A stretch of 64,000 nucleotides of DNA from assembly GCA_948146395.1 (NCBI GenBank), contig OX411552.1, forward strand, positions 9,567,686 through 9,631,685, written 5' to 3'. This document shows, in pieces, positions 21,989-33,581 of this stretch. Within the stretch, counting starts at the first letter, position 1. Each line of letters begins with the position of its first letter. The notes under the pieces were generated by a model, which was not told where the DNA came from, ran no database searches, and saw nothing but the letters and a program-made list of their open reading frames with translations. The stretch is from Fragum whitleyi (taxonomy: Eukaryota; Mollusca; Bivalvia; Cardiida; Cardiidae). The translations under genes and the position numbers were made by a program.

Positions 21989-22663
21989 TATAAGAACAAA
22001 TCTCTTTTTTCAATATAGATTTTCAAAAGTTCCGAGATAGCCCTTTTTGCGACGGTTGATAGAATTAAAGATTATTTAAAAGTAATCTGTACTCCATATC
22101 TCTATTTGTACGATGCATGCGTTTGCAAAGAATTGAAAACTGTCATCCTTTTCAGGATGTAACAGTCGTAAATCTCACTTGTCAATTAAATAGATAGAAT
22201 CCAAATTAAGAGATAGATAAATAAATGAACAAAAAACAAAAACAAGAAAATAAAACAACTTCAGAAGATACGATTTGCCCAAAAATGCCGAGTTTTTTTT
22301 TTTTTTTTTGATTTAATACAATTGTTCGAAACATCAATATATTGTAAGAGGGAAAAAAGCTCATCGGAATATATTTCCATGTATTTCTTTGTAATGGAAA
22401 AAATAACACCGCGTTAACAAAGCCATTTTCTGTAAAAACATATCAAAAAGGGGAAGATCTGTGTTTTTAGTTTAATTAGTCCTAAATTGTATTATTCGCA
22501 ACGGCCTTTGTTTTGGAAATGCGATAAAGGTAATGGGTTATATAAATCACACTTCAGAGTTCGGGGTCAAGGTTTTGACGAGACATTAATCTTAATACGA
22601 GATAGATGGACTAGACAGGAACGTACAGAAATTACAATATTACCATCTTCAGTTTGGATCACA

Positions 22664-22990
22664 ATGGGGAAGAGAGTAGCTGTAATTGGCGCGGGTGCTA
22701 GCGGGTTACCAGCAATTAAATGTTGTCTGGACGAGGGACTAGAGTCCGTATGTTTCGAGAGGACGGATTATATAGGCGGGCTATGGCACTTCACCCCCGA
22801 GGCTGTGGAGGGTCAGTCCTGTGTCATGAAGACGACGGTAATCAACACGTCAAAAGAGATGACGAGTTACAGCGACTTTCCTGCTCCTAAAGAGTTTCCG
22901 ATCTTCATGCACAATCGATATGTTGAGAAATATTTCCATCTTTACGCTGACAAGTTTGATTTGAAGAAACATATCAGATTTAACACGGAG
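22664..22990 (+). CDS. FMO: FMO copy 2, exon 1
   Basis: This exon holds 109 codons, [20 protein letters not shown] onward to RFNTE, with donor GAG|GTAAGC. It has no minisatellite at this donor, unlike copy 1. Confidence 0.94.
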
Positions 22991-24854
22991 GTAAGCGTTT
23001 TATCTATAGTGAACCACAAAAAAAAACGTCGAAATTTTAAATCCATCTTTTAGTCGTGGTGATAGTTAATTCAACTAGTTGCAAGTTAGAGACTCAATAG
23101 CCTTTTGCTAAAAAAATGCTTGGCTCTTTTGTGGGCTGTGCATTCTGTTGACACTTTGTGCATAAGATGGTTAGAATTTGGCAATGAAATTTGGAAAAAA
23201 AACGAATGCTCTTTATTTTCGGAAGCATGCAAATGACAAACATGTTACGTGCATTTAGTTGAGGAGATGGTATCGGCACCTCGAGGCATATCACAGTCCT
23301 AGCAACATTAGATAACCCCGTTAGATTAACTTGCTCAAATATACCTGAACACGATGTTTAGTATATTACAAATTTTGTCGGATAGTGGACCCGTAATAGC
23401 AACATTTTGGAACTCATGATCTTTCATATCTTTCATATTGTTAGCTGAGGTTTTCTTGTGAAATCATGAGAAACCTCCATTAGTACTGGTTAAGTTCATA
23501 ACTTCCTAAACGTTGCGAGACTTGAACGGGTCCACTACCTTACTTACCTTAAGTAAAGTCTCGCCAAGTTAAAAGTCGTGCACTCATAAAATATGATCCT
23601 GGACTGGGTAGCAGTGGGTTTAAACCTCTCCCTCTCTCTCTCAGGGACGTGGAAACACAGGATTGAGTATACGAGAGCTACTCTATAAGCTAAAGCTTTC
23701 GTCGCGATCGAGCTAAAATTAATTAGTATTAACTGTACATGTGTTCATAAACACCTAGATAATAAGCATTGCAATGCCTAGCCGAAGTCAATCAATAATA
23801 TCTAATTTTGAAGTATTTATCCTTTTGAATTTTTGAAAGATTCTCAGATTGACAGGAATAAAACAGTGAAACATGCCTAATTGGACTCAAGATTTGCAAC
23901 TTATTAATGAGCCTGTGATTGCCATTTCCAACAATTTCATGAAAGCGTGATTCAACGAAATTGGGCTTATTGGACAGCCACAGAATGATAATAAATAATT
24001 CTACAAGTGGCAACAGAAAGAAAATGTCCTTAGCTATGTACAGTAAACAACATCGTGAAAATTGATACTGCGAATGTTTTTGGAATAATTTCGGAATGAA
24101 ATTGAATCAGGTGGAGGAGTGAGTTTTGGGTGAAATTAAAGGGAGATAATCTAATATCAGTAATTTGACAATCGGGCATTTTTAACCCACAGCCCCTCTA
24201 AATAACATTGGAAGATTTGATAGATTTGAATAAAATTTCGATCGTTTTGAACGATTTCGAAATGTTTTCGAAAATTTTGGAGATTTTTTTAATGGTTTGA
24301 GTGAGTGTTCAAATGTAGCGCTAAGCGAACATTTAAAAAGGTTTTGATTGAGGTGAATCTCGATTTCAAGATGTAATAAATGTATTAGGGCGAAATAAAG
24401 ACTCTACACAGACTGTGCGGATTCATAGGCTGACAAGAGTTTTAACAATGAGCACACATAAAATTGTGGAAATGTCAGGTACATGCTCTTATCGTCTTTT
24501 TCCTCAGGTGTTGAATGTAACAAAAGCCGATAACTTCAACAAGACTGGACAATGGAAAATAACAACCAGGAATATCAAATCAAATGAGACGGAAGAACAC
24601 GTTTTTGACGGCGTACTTGTTTGTACCGGGCATCATGCGAACAAGAAAATGCCAGACTTTCCGGGTATGGACAAGTTTAAAGGCAAGATTGTTCACACGC
24701 ACGATTACAAAGATCAGCGTGGTTTTGAGGACAAGAGAATTGTTGTGGTCGGGATCGGCAACTCAGGGGGCGATGTGACCGTGGAACTCAGTCGGGTTGC
24801 ATCACAGGTATAGAATTATTTTGCAAATTATAGCCTTACTTATTCGTTAATGCG

Positions 24855-24898
<44 letters not shown>

Positions 24899-27800
24899 TA
24901 TAATAATAATAATAATAACTACAAAATGAATAAGTATGCTCGATACAGGGTTTCCATCCTCAAAAGTCTAAAATTATATCCAGTTTTTTCGTTTTTGTTT
25001 TTGTTTCTGTTTCAATCTATTATTATTATTATTATTTGGGGGGGGGGGGCTGATATTTCAGCGCTAAGATATATTTTGAAATTTCGTAACAAATAGCGTA
25101 TTTCATGCAATACGGTTATTTTATTTTTACGATTAAGGTACATGAATTGCAGAGTAAAATCCGTTTGAAATATCTTTTCATCTTAAAGACAGACTTTAAA
25201 TTCATGTCAATAACAGTTGCCTTTATCGTTAAAACTAAAACGTTTAACATGCTCATTTGAGCTGAAGAAACGAAACTAGAACACCAATCTACGATATTTA
25301 AAATGATTATGTCAACGATCAATTAAAATGCAACATCACAATATTATTTCACTGAGAATATTTCAAAAACTGAATTTATAATATGACCGACGTCGCGGGA
25401 GTGAAATAACCCGTTGAATATTTTTGATATTACACGTGTGTTTATTACACTAGTGCAATAACTATGCAAATGAGCTCAGAGCGAATAGCAACGCTATTTT
25501 GTAACCGCGAAAATGACGTCATAATGTATATATTGTGACGTCATTTTTAAACGACGTTATAAGTTTCGCGGAAAATTGAAATGTTGAATTTCAAGAATTT
25601 TGACGATTTTTCGCAAAAATTCGGGTCATATTTTAAATAGAATATAAAATGTGTGATCATAAAATAACGAATTTATTAAACTCGTCAGCTATAAACAGAT
25701 AAAAACTCGGTGCAGCCTCGTTTTTATCTGTTTATAGATGACTCGTTTAATAAATTCGGTATTCCATTCATTCAATATCCTCTATATATAATATGAAGAT
25801 GATACAGTTTTATGTGGTCCTAAAAAGATAAACAAATTTCAAGAAAAATATCAGAACTAGTTGCTATATCCATATTTAGACGCCGCCATGCCAAGTCAAA
25901 GATCACAGACAATACTTATTTCACTTCAGGTTTACTTGAGTTCTAGACGTGGAGCCTGGGTTTTCTTCAGAATCGGAGATCACGGTCAACCGTTCGACAC
26001 CGCCTTCAATTGCAGATATACCGTCTTGTACAATCAGATAGTACCAGGCGCTGTTGATCGGGCAAGGAAATCTCTCAACAGTCGATTTGATCACAAGAAA
26101 TTCTCCCTCGAACCAAACTACGACCCGCCACAAATGCATCCAACAGTAAATGACGAGTTACCCAGCAGAATCATGTCAGGTAGCGTCATCGTGAAGCCAA
26201 ACATAAAGGAGGTCACGGAAACAGGGGTTATTTTTGAGGACGGAACTAGTGCGGAAGTTGACGTCATAGTTACGGCGACTGGTTATAAATTCGGGTTTCC
26301 GTTTATTGATCCAGCCGTTATTAACGTCAAGGACGACAACAAAGTCAACCTGTATAAACAGATGTACCCACCAGATCTCGAGAAGAAAACGCTTGCCATA
26401 ATTGGATGTTTTCAGCCAGTTGGTTCACTTATGCCGCTGAGCGAATTGCAAGGCCGTATTGCTACACGAGTTATAAAGGTGAGGTTCTGTCCTTTTCCTA
26501 CGGTTTGCGCCGTATTCCTTATGTACACAAAGTTTTGACAGACAGTATAGTCTAAGAGCAGCCTGCACAGACGTGCAGTCTGATCTTAGCCTTCATTGTC
26601 TGTTTTCTTCTTAGAAATTGCGAGAAAATTCGAGCCAGATTGGTTCACATGTTCGATACAAAGGAAATTTATTTAAAACAGGAATTTGAGCCAGTGCTCA
26701 AGAAATTTCATTCAGGATATTTAAGGTCTTATTGGCATGAAATTATTGGTCTGGCAAGGTGGATTCTTAAAAAGAAGCAGCGACTCTTAGGTTAATGGAC
26801 AATTCACGACGAAGAATTTAAGGAATTATCCCTAACAATAGACTTTCCAATAATTGTAGAAATAAGTTTTTATTAGGATTTGAATGGCTTTTCAAGTTTG
26901 GGTGAAAGATTAATAGTTAAACTTGTGTCCATATGGACCTCTTGTTTGAGAATTTCATTTTTTATCCTTTTTCTTTTCGAAGTTTATTATAATGGAAGGT
27001 TTAGATTTTTTACACAACAGTTAAATCCCATTGATTACAATTGACCATACCATAGTAATCATTTAGAAAAAAATGCATAACTTGAACCACATGTTAATTA
27101 CATATTTATTATTATCATGTACTTTAAGGGAGATATACAGTTGAAGAGTAAAGAAGAAATGTGGGCAGAAATAATACAGAAACAAGAACAAGTCGCCCAG
27201 CGGTATGTTGAGTCTACTAGACATACGATGCAGGTAGACTTTGTACAATTCATGGACGAGCTAGCGGAACTGAACGAGTGTAAACCCCATCTAGGTATGA
27301 CAAATTTCCTTGTTAACTTCCATATCCGACCGAGTCTGTCATTCCATATCCGACCGAGTCTGTCATTGAAAGATATTTTAAAGCCATTCGAGTGATACAG
27401 GCCCTCTTGGTAGTGTTGGGCAATCGGTTTCAAAACCCCATCGATAATCGGGTTTTAGTTAGATTGATTGATTGAATGGAGTTTAACGCCGCTTTCAACA
27501 TTATTTCAGTTATATCGCGGCGGCTGGAGCACCTAACAATGGATTCCTGGTATTTCTATCACCAGTACAACCACCACATTCTTTCCTAGCCTCCAGCCGC
27601 TATCTCACATAGGTCTACGATTTTCAACCCATTGGTGAGAGACAAATAGTCAGAAAGAATGAGTGCCGCCGTCGGGGATCGAACCCGCGAACTCTAGATT
27701 GACAGTCCGACGCGGGTTTTAGTTAGAAGAATAAATTATCTAATGATCGGTGGTACAATCGTTTCTTAAAAATTAATACAGCACTCCCAGTATTATCCTT

Positions 27801-30012
27801 TGAAGAATAGAATGTGAAAGTTGAGTTAAAACTCTTGACTAAAAGACTCTTTCTGTAGATTTTTCTACCAACTTAATGGCTCAGCATGAAACAGTTGTAA
27901 CTGCCTATAAACATATAGGCAGTTACAACTGTTTCACTCTGAGCCATCAAACTGGTGTCGGTTTCTAAAAACAATATAGAATGGCTATCATTAATATAGG
28001 AGTACTTAGGAACTCATAAATCAATTAAAAATAGAATTTCTTAGTCGATAATCTCCTGAAGCCCAAACCAAGTGATTTTCGGTTAAAATCGATCAATCTG
28101 TCCATCACTACCTCTTGGGCCTCTAGTTTTCTTTTTATTTTCAACTCCACTGGACAAAGTCGAGCAGGATTTATGTCATGGCCATTGTCCGATGTACATC
28201 CTTTCGTGTGTGCGTCCGTCTATGCGTAAATCTTTACTTAAACATCTTCTCCTCTGAAACCACTTGACAGATTTCAATCAAATCATACATGAATGATCCC
28301 TGGGATGTGTCCTTTCAGGTTCCTTTTTTTCATCCAGATCGGGTTGGTAAATTGGGTGCTACAGGCTATTGCGTCATCCAAGAATGGTCCAATATGGTAA
28401 AATTTAGAAAAAAAGTCTTATTCTCTGAAACTACTGGTTTTAATTTAGCCAAGCTTCACAGGAATGATGATTTTGGCATGGTCTTTAAATATTCCTTCAT
28501 TCAATACTGATAATGGTACTAAGGGTTGCTCCTTTAGCTCGAAAATGGCTCCAAATGGCTGAATACAAAAATAAGTCGTCTCTGATGCTACTGGTTATAA
28601 TTCAAATAAACTTCACAGTAATGATGCTTTGGACATTTTCAGATTTCTTCGTTTAATCCTGATCAAGTTGATAACTTGGGTTCTATAAGTTGATGCATCA
28701 TCTAAAAATAGCCCCATATGGTAAAATATAAAAATCTAAATTATACGAAACTACTGGTTAGATGTAAACTTCACACGAATTATAACCAGAATGCGTTCTT
28801 TGAGATTTCTTGTTTAATCCACACTGGGCTGGTATCATTGACTCTATGGGTGACAAAGTCGCCAAAAATGAATTCTTCTTCTCTGAGACAGCGTGTCAGA
28901 ATTCAAACAAATTTCATAAAAATGAACCTTAAGACATGCTCCCAGGGACTTCTTCTTGGGCCCATGATTGGTGAATAGCACTGATGCCGTCAAGTCAGCT
29001 AAAAATGCTGCCATATAGCGAAATATATTCAAAAAATATATTAGATTTTTTCTTAGACAGCGGGCGGAATTCAATAAAATTCAACAAGAATGAACATTAA
29101 GACATGTTTCCAGAGACTCATTCCTGGAATTATGATTGGCGAAGCTTCTCTGAAGTGGATTTTTTGACAGGAATGATTGTTGTCCGAATTTTTCTTAGAA
29201 GAGACATTTATCTAATATCTTCCATGGTGATAAGTTGTTGTGTCATGTTAAAAAAAGGAGTCTTTGTGATGCAACGTTTCTTGTTACCAGAACTTATACA
29301 TGTATTGACAGATTTCGTGAAGCTTTCACGAAATGTTATTTATTATGTGACTTTGCACTGTTTAGAAATATAATTCTGTGAATGGAAAAATGAATTTTCA
29401 TGTAAACGGGCTTGTTGACATCAGAAATTTTCATTTAATGCATTAATCTACCTTAATCCTTTGATGATAATGTGCTTATTAATAGATTATGTCTTAGCTT
29501 TAACTTCCCATGCAATTCATTTATAAATTTCAATAAATAAGCTTGGCATTTAGTGCCAATCGAGCGATATTGAGCCTCTTACGCCTCTTGTTTAGTTGCA
29601 TTATAGCCAAGCCTTCTTCTAGAGGTAAACTTTTGGAGCCCATACAGCCTCCGTGAGCAGTTCGCACAGCCCTACCTTTGCTCGCACTTTTTTTCATTTC
29701 CAAAGGCATCGTTTTTCACTTACTGGTCAATTATACAGTTCTGTTCTACATGTCATTTCAGGTAAGCTGTGGTTGACCGACCCAAAATTGGCATACCAAG
29801 TATTTTTTGGACCTTGCACAGCCTATCAGTACAGATTGATGGGGCCAGGAGCGTGGAAAGGAGCACGAGACGCCATATTGATGACGTCATACCGGATGGA
29901 CTATTCTCTGAATCCAAAGACTTGCTCTTCTAAGGAAGATAAATCGAGTGTTCTTGCGTACGCGTTTGCAATGGTTGTACTTGCGTTTTTCCTTTATATT
30001 GCATTTTCTTGA
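22664..30012 (+). CDS. FMO: flavin-containing monooxygenase, copy 2 (complete, 5 exons)
   Basis: Exons 22664-22990, 24508-24807, 25930-26478, 27129-27294 and 29762-30012 join to a 530-residue FMO with the same intron positions and phases (0,0,0,1) as copy 1. Motifs are GAGASG (residues 9-14), IGGLW, INTSKEM with Asn61 at the position usual for animal FMOs, [11 protein letters not shown] (166-176), GIGNSG (191-196) and TATGY (about 324-328). A hydrophobic anchor forms about the last 20 residues. ATG 22664 is the first ATG in a frame that stays open about 180 bp upstream, and the FAD strand begins four codons later, so this start is firm. Exon 2 is about 70 percent identical in protein to copy 1, by eye. 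The pair is best read as an old tandem duplicate. Copy 2 keeps the canonical IGGLW that copy 1 has altered. Confidence 0.96.
23390..23541. mobile_element. palindromic MITE, AAGGTAGTGGACCCGTA family, copy 2 (FMO copy 2, intron 1)
   Basis: The ends GGATAGTGGACCCGTAATA and GAACGGGTCCACTACCT are inverted. The middle TGAGGTTTTCTTGTGA pairs loosely with a CATGAGAAACCTCCAT-type run. Confidence 0.65.
24041..24376. mobile_element. MITE, CAGTTAACAACATCGTGAAA family, copy 4 (FMO copy 2, intron 1)
   Basis: TA precedes CAGTAAACAACATCGTGAAA. The right end, ATCTCGATTTCAAGATGT, is worn. The interior shares TGGAATGAAATTGAAT-type and GATTGAGGTGAAT-type phrases with copies 1-3. Confidence 0.65.
24508..24807 (+). 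CDS. FMO: FMO copy 2, exon 2
   Basis: This is a 300-bp, phase-0 exon, the same length as in copy 1. The acceptor is TTTCCTCAG|GTG and the donor TCACAG|GTATAG. It carries [20 protein letters not shown] and [11 protein letters not shown]. Confidence 0.94.
24855..24918. repeat. (AAT)n microsatellite
   Basis: ATA/TAA triplets run for about 64 bp just inside FMO copy 2 intron 2. A complementary TATTATTATTATT run plus G10 follows at about 25018-25050, so the two could pair. Confidence 0.9.
25376..25796. mobile_element. GACGTCGC hairpin MITE, copy 3 (FMO copy 2, intron 2)
   Basis: It begins TTATAATATGACCGACGTCGC-like and ends TATCCTCTATATATAATATG, so the tips TATAATATG recur directly. The terminal hairpin at 25669-25758 has arms of about 38 bases (GAATTTATTAAACTCGTCA... 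/ ...TGACTCGTTTAATAAATTC). Confidence 0.75.
25930..26478 (+). CDS. FMO: FMO copy 2, exon 3
   Basis: This is a 549-bp, phase-0 exon, two codons longer than in copy 1. The acceptor is CACTTCAG|GTT and the donor ATAAAG|GTGAGG. It encodes [66 protein letters not shown] and [18 protein letters not shown]. Confidence 0.95.
26537..26610. repeat. short palindromic element (GACTGCACGTCTGTGCAG type)
   Basis: CTGCACAGACGTGCAG is a core palindrome within arms of GACAGACAGTATAG / CATTGTCTGT type. It is related to the element at 6922-6997. Confidence 0.5.
27129..27294 (+). CDS. FMO: FMO copy 2, exon 4
   Basis: This exon is 166 bp, exactly as in copy 1, and ends in phase 1. It encodes [20 protein letters not shown] and [12 protein letters not shown]. 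The acceptor CTTTAAG|GGA has a weak pyrimidine tract. The donor is CTAG|GTATGA. Confidence 0.92.
27462..27715 (-). mobile_element. tRNA-derived SINE, nearly full length (FMO copy 2, intron 4)
   Basis: On the minus strand it runs from a tRNA-like head with a B-box-like GGTTCGATCC through the family body (CGACGGCGGCAC, AGGTCTACGA complement, TTAGGTGCTCCAGCCGCCGC) to GTTGAAAGCGG. It ends in a short CAATC-type tail. Confidence 0.8.
27873..27950. repeat. palindrome (TTAATGGCTCAGCATGAAAC)
   Basis: GGCTCAG..TGAAACAGTTGTAACTGCCTAT pairs with ATAGGCAGTTACAACTGTTT..CTGAGCC across a loop of about 5 bases. Diverged relatives lie at 49926-49992 and 55606-55690. Confidence 0.75.
28250..29250. repeat. degenerate tandem repeat in FMO copy 2, intron 4
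   Basis: Units of roughly 165-200 bp repeat the phrases CTGAAACTACTGG, AAACTTCACA.GAAT, AGATTTCTTG.TTAATCC and ATATGGTAAAAT. The order is kept through at least four worn units. The type is common in bivalve introns. Confidence 0.6.
29762..30012 (+). CDS. FMO: FMO copy 2, exon 5 with stop
   Basis: The acceptor ATTTCAG|GTAAGCTG completes a phase-1 codon as Gly. It encodes [34 protein letters not shown] and the hydrophobic tail, with TGA at 30010-30012. The first bases after the acceptor read GTAAGC, so the 3' site sits against a donor-like string. Confidence 0.92.
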
Positions 30013-30743
30013 TTTGGTAAGTCATAAGTCATAAGCAAGATAAATGACTTTGATGCCTCAAATTTCTTTCACAAAGATTGATTTCGATTTTAGTAAAATG
30101 CAGATTTCAAAAATTACAAGCGATAAAATAGATAAAGATGGATGAAACTTCTAAGTTGATGTAATTACATTTTTTTCCGACTACTTTCGGTTAAAAACAA
30201 ACCTTTTTCAAAGGAAAACATTTTGAACAATGACAGTTTATGACGTCAACGACAACAGCCTCATAGAATGGTAATGAGTTTGGCGGAAAAATATTAAAAT
30301 TCTGATACACTAAATAAGTCAAGAGATACTGGATCTATAAAGATACAATATTACAGGATAAATACAATTTGAAAGCAAAAGATTGAAAACAGCCTTTAAT
30401 AACTTTATAGTTAAAATAAAAGATAATGCAGAGTAATTAATAGATATTTAAATTCACTAAAAAAGTTTTAAAAAAATCAGGGTTTTATTCTATGACCCAC
30501 TTAATAGAATAAAAAAAAAAAAATAAAATAAAGAAAAAGTTGTCGGAAAATTGGTGTCTGATATCAAACGTGTGTCGATTTATTGTTAATGTCTAATTTG
30601 CTTGTTTAAACAGATTTATTTTTAATACACTACTTCGTGTGGTATTTTTTCTTATTCAGTATATTATCATCATAAGTATTACGCATGTGCGTTCGTTCGT
30701 GAGTGTGTTTGAGAGTATTGTTTGATTATTGCATGCCGTTCAG

Positions 30744-30983
30744 TGCCCGTGGTTATAAATCTTTTCTCAGGCTCAACTGAGAATTTTCTCAAATTTTAAA
30801 TTCTAATAAATGTATGAAAATGAAAGATCATATTAATAAGTTGTTATTTAAACAACTTATTAATATTATCTTAAATGTTATTACTTTAAAATGGGTATTT
30901 AAACAGAATAACGGCTATTATCTTAAATTGAAATTTGAAATAAGTTTGAATTGAGAATGAGAAAAGTTTTATAACCTCGGGCC
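30744..30983. mobile_element. palindromic MITE, GGCCCGAGGTTATAAAA family, copy 2
   Basis: The left end GTGCCCGTGGTTATAAATCT and right end AGTTTTATAACCTCGGGCC are inverted. The interior has the nested palindrome ATTAATAAGTTGTT / AACAACTTATTAAT. Confidence 0.65.
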
Positions 30984-31395
30984 GAGATATAGTATACCGA
31001 TAGGCCATGGAAAATCAACGACGGTTTGTAAATTCAAGAAAAGTTAAAGAGATTCAAGATAACCAGTCCTAAATTCTTGATAAAAAAAAAAACAGTATCA
31101 AACGTTTAAGAATAGTTTCCCCGCTTGCACGTAAGTTCACGAGCAAAGCCGGGTCAATGTCCTAAATGTTTTGCGAACATCTTTAATTACAACGTAGGGC
31201 TGATATCACCCTCGTCCCCTCTCATCTCCCTCAGTACTTTTGCGATCTTACAATTAAAATCCCGCTTTTCTATGCATCATCTCACCGTTGAAATCTCATC
31301 AATCTATTTGCGCCTCACAGCAAGGGTTAAAAATGTTTCAAAAACTCGCATCCGTGATCCAAGTTGTCTTTTCAGTGGTTGTTGCACATTTGGGA

Positions 31396-31790
31396 CCATT
31401 CGGAACATCGCTCGGACATTTCCGTAAACTGGAAAGTACCTCGGACGTAAGTGTAGTAATTTTGGGTCATTTTTTAGGTAATTCGGCTCCTGGTGGTACT
31501 TTGGTAAATACGCTTGAAGAAAATCAAATTCCTTTAATGCTTTCAGATCGACTATAGAGATCATTTTGGCATATAGTGATTTGAAAGCAAAACGCAGTAA
31601 AACACTGCGTTTTGTTTTCAAATCATATTATGCCAAATTTTTACCTTACGTTGATTTTGCTTTTTGCAGCGTCATCCTCAGTTGTGTTTGTGACGTCATA
31701 TAAACCCTCGTGCGAAATGACGCGCTTTCATGGCAGCGCCCGTATTATTCCCGAGGTCTATTCCGTTGAATCGCCGAGGGTTCCCGATTG
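31396..31790 (+). repeat. AAACTGGAAAGTACCTCGGA repeat, copy 2
   Basis: The order is CATTCGGAACATCGCTCGGA, AAACTGGAAAGTACCTCGG, TTCGGCTCCTGGTGG, a hairpin around AAACGCAGTAAAACACTGCG, TTTGTGACGTCATATAAAC, and GAGGTCTATTCCG. It is nearly identical over about 390 bp to 59214-59625. Partial copies follow at about 31797-32010 and 32735-32822. Confidence 0.8.
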
Positions 31791-32039
31791 ATTTGGGACA
31801 TCTCTCTGGCATTTCCGTAAACTGGAAGGTGCCTTGGGCAGTTGTGTATTTATTTTTGGTCATTTTTACGAAAAATCGGTTTCTGGTAAGTACTTCGGTC
31901 AATACGCTTGAAGAAAACCATTTTAATGCTTTCCGGTCAACTATGAATATATTTTGGTTTTATAAAATTTTGATAACAAAACTCAGGGAAACGCCTTTTG
32001 TTTTCAAAATATAATTTGCTAAATTTAAATCTTATTTCC

Positions 32040-32640
32040 GTTGATTTTTATTCGCTCAAATGGTCGTATTATGTTATGGCCCCGGTCGTCCGTCCGTCCG
32101 TCGGTCTGCCTGTCTATCAGTCCGTTTGATTTTTTTTGAGTGCGCAACTCCTCATTAACTATCGACAGGAATGAGCAGTTACTCCCTATTATGTGTAGTT
32201 GTGCATTAGACATTTCAAATACAAATCGCTCCAGTCATTCTTGAGTTATCTAGAATGATCTGCCCTTGAATTGAACGAAAAACAAAATTTCTTGTTAGCT
32301 CACTTTCTCCTACATTTTGTATGGGAATGGAACTTGCCGCAATGATAGTGCAGGTTGCCTAGTTGTGCTTAGGACTAAATTTGTTTTGAAATATCAAGTT
32401 GTTCCGCAATTATCAGCCCTTTACTTAACAATATACATGTAGTTTAAGATTACAGGTTTTTTTGCGTGCGTGTGTGTGCACAACTCCTCCTACAAATTCT
32501 ATTTGATTCAACTGAATCTTACCACAATGTACCCATAACCATTTTCAATATACACTCAAAGGCCCTTACTATGTTGTATTCCCAGTCGTCGGTCCGTCTG
32601 TTTGCATTTTTTTGGCAATCATTCAAGCTTAGGTTACAGA
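32040..32640. repeat. GTCCGTCCGTCC / CACAACTCCTCC repeat region
   Basis: Two diverged units, from about 32047 and 32440, each have a GTCC-rich run and a GCGCAACTCCTC or GCACAACTCCTCC phrase followed by coding-less AT sequence. A related GTCTGTCTGTCTG run lies at 44490-44540. Confidence 0.5.
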
Positions 32641-32906
32641 CAAGCCAATGTTACTGACAAGCCCCTGTGGGCGTAGGCTTATATGCACCGCTCTGCGAAG
32701 CTCTTGTTTCTTTACGCAACGTAATCTGGATACCTGTGACGTCATACAGACCCACTTGCGAGGCGCCCTCTTTATTTCCGAAGTCTGTTCAGTAGAATCG
32801 TCGGGGTTTCCAATCGTACCGTCATGATTCACACCCTAATGAAAACATTTAAAGCCTACTCCGAAGAAAAATACATTCAATCTTACGACACTGTATCGAC
32901 AATTTC

Positions 32907-33178
32907 AAGCTTGATTTAAAGGCATTAACACCATGATAGCAGAATGTGGATCACAGTTCTATGGCGAGGTAGAGAGGTAAACGTATTAAAATTGAGATAA
33001 ACTTATTGGCAAGAACCCCTTCGAAGGCGTATCTAGGATTTTGAGATTTAAGCTTGATTTGAAGGCATTAACACCATGATAGCAGAATGTGGATCACAGT
33101 TCTATGGCGAGGTAAAGATATTAAAATTGAGATAAACTTATTGGCAAGAACCCCTTCATGGGCGTATCTAGGATTTTG
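32907..33178. repeat. 143-bp tandem duplication
   Basis: AAGCTTGATTT.AAGGCATTAA begins at 32907 and again at 33050. The two copies are nearly identical except for a short deletion after TATGGCGAGGTA and a CGAAGG/CATGGG change. Confidence 0.9.
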
Positions 33179-33494
33179 AAAATTCATACCCGAAAATATA
33201 AAGGCGGTGGGAAACACTTTCAAACTTATGTCCTTTATTTCCTTTCGGCGAGATATGGCGGACAGGACTAGGCGTCCCCATTCGGAACACCACTCGGCTA
33301 ATCTCACGATCAACCTCGGATGTACATAGACGGACTATTTTTGAAAATACGGGAAAAGCTTGAAAAAACACGATGACGTCATTTAACTGGCACTCGCCCT
33401 CGAAGCTGTTAGTGAAAACATTCGACGTCGACAACGCTACTCGTTTAAGTCACTGACGTGAAACAAACGAATCCTTACATATATCTTCGGATGC

Positions 33495-33581
33495 TTAAAT
33501 AACGGCTGAAAAAACCTTAGTTTTTGAGAATGATTCGTCATTCTCAAAAAAAAAAAAAAAAAAATTTTCAGCCGTTATTTA
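33495..33581. repeat. palindrome with A19 in one arm
   Basis: AAATAACGGCTGAAAA at the left pairs with TTTTCAGCCGTTATTT at the right. TTTTTGAGAATGA and TCATTCTCAAAAA pair inside. An expanded A tract lengthens one arm. Confidence 0.75.

Larger units (their letters stand above)
15531..22663. other. intergenic region between the two FMO genes
   Basis: There is no gene evidence in about 7.1 kb. Contents in order: two copies of a roughly 400-bp hairpin element, dispersed TGAGCCTGTG-type repeats, two tRNA-derived SINE copies, two palindromic MITEs, a TTAA MITE, a divergent copy of the 31.4/59.2-kb repeat, a pair of GTGACCCGTCA repeats and a TA-flanked Tc1-like MITE. The last roughly 650 bp before the second FMO hold no recognisable element and would include its promoter. 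Confidence 0.55.

Noticed and set aside
22487..22663. N-terminal extension of FMO copy 2
   Set aside because: The frame is open but has no ATG before 22664, and FMOs start a few residues before the GxGxxG strand.
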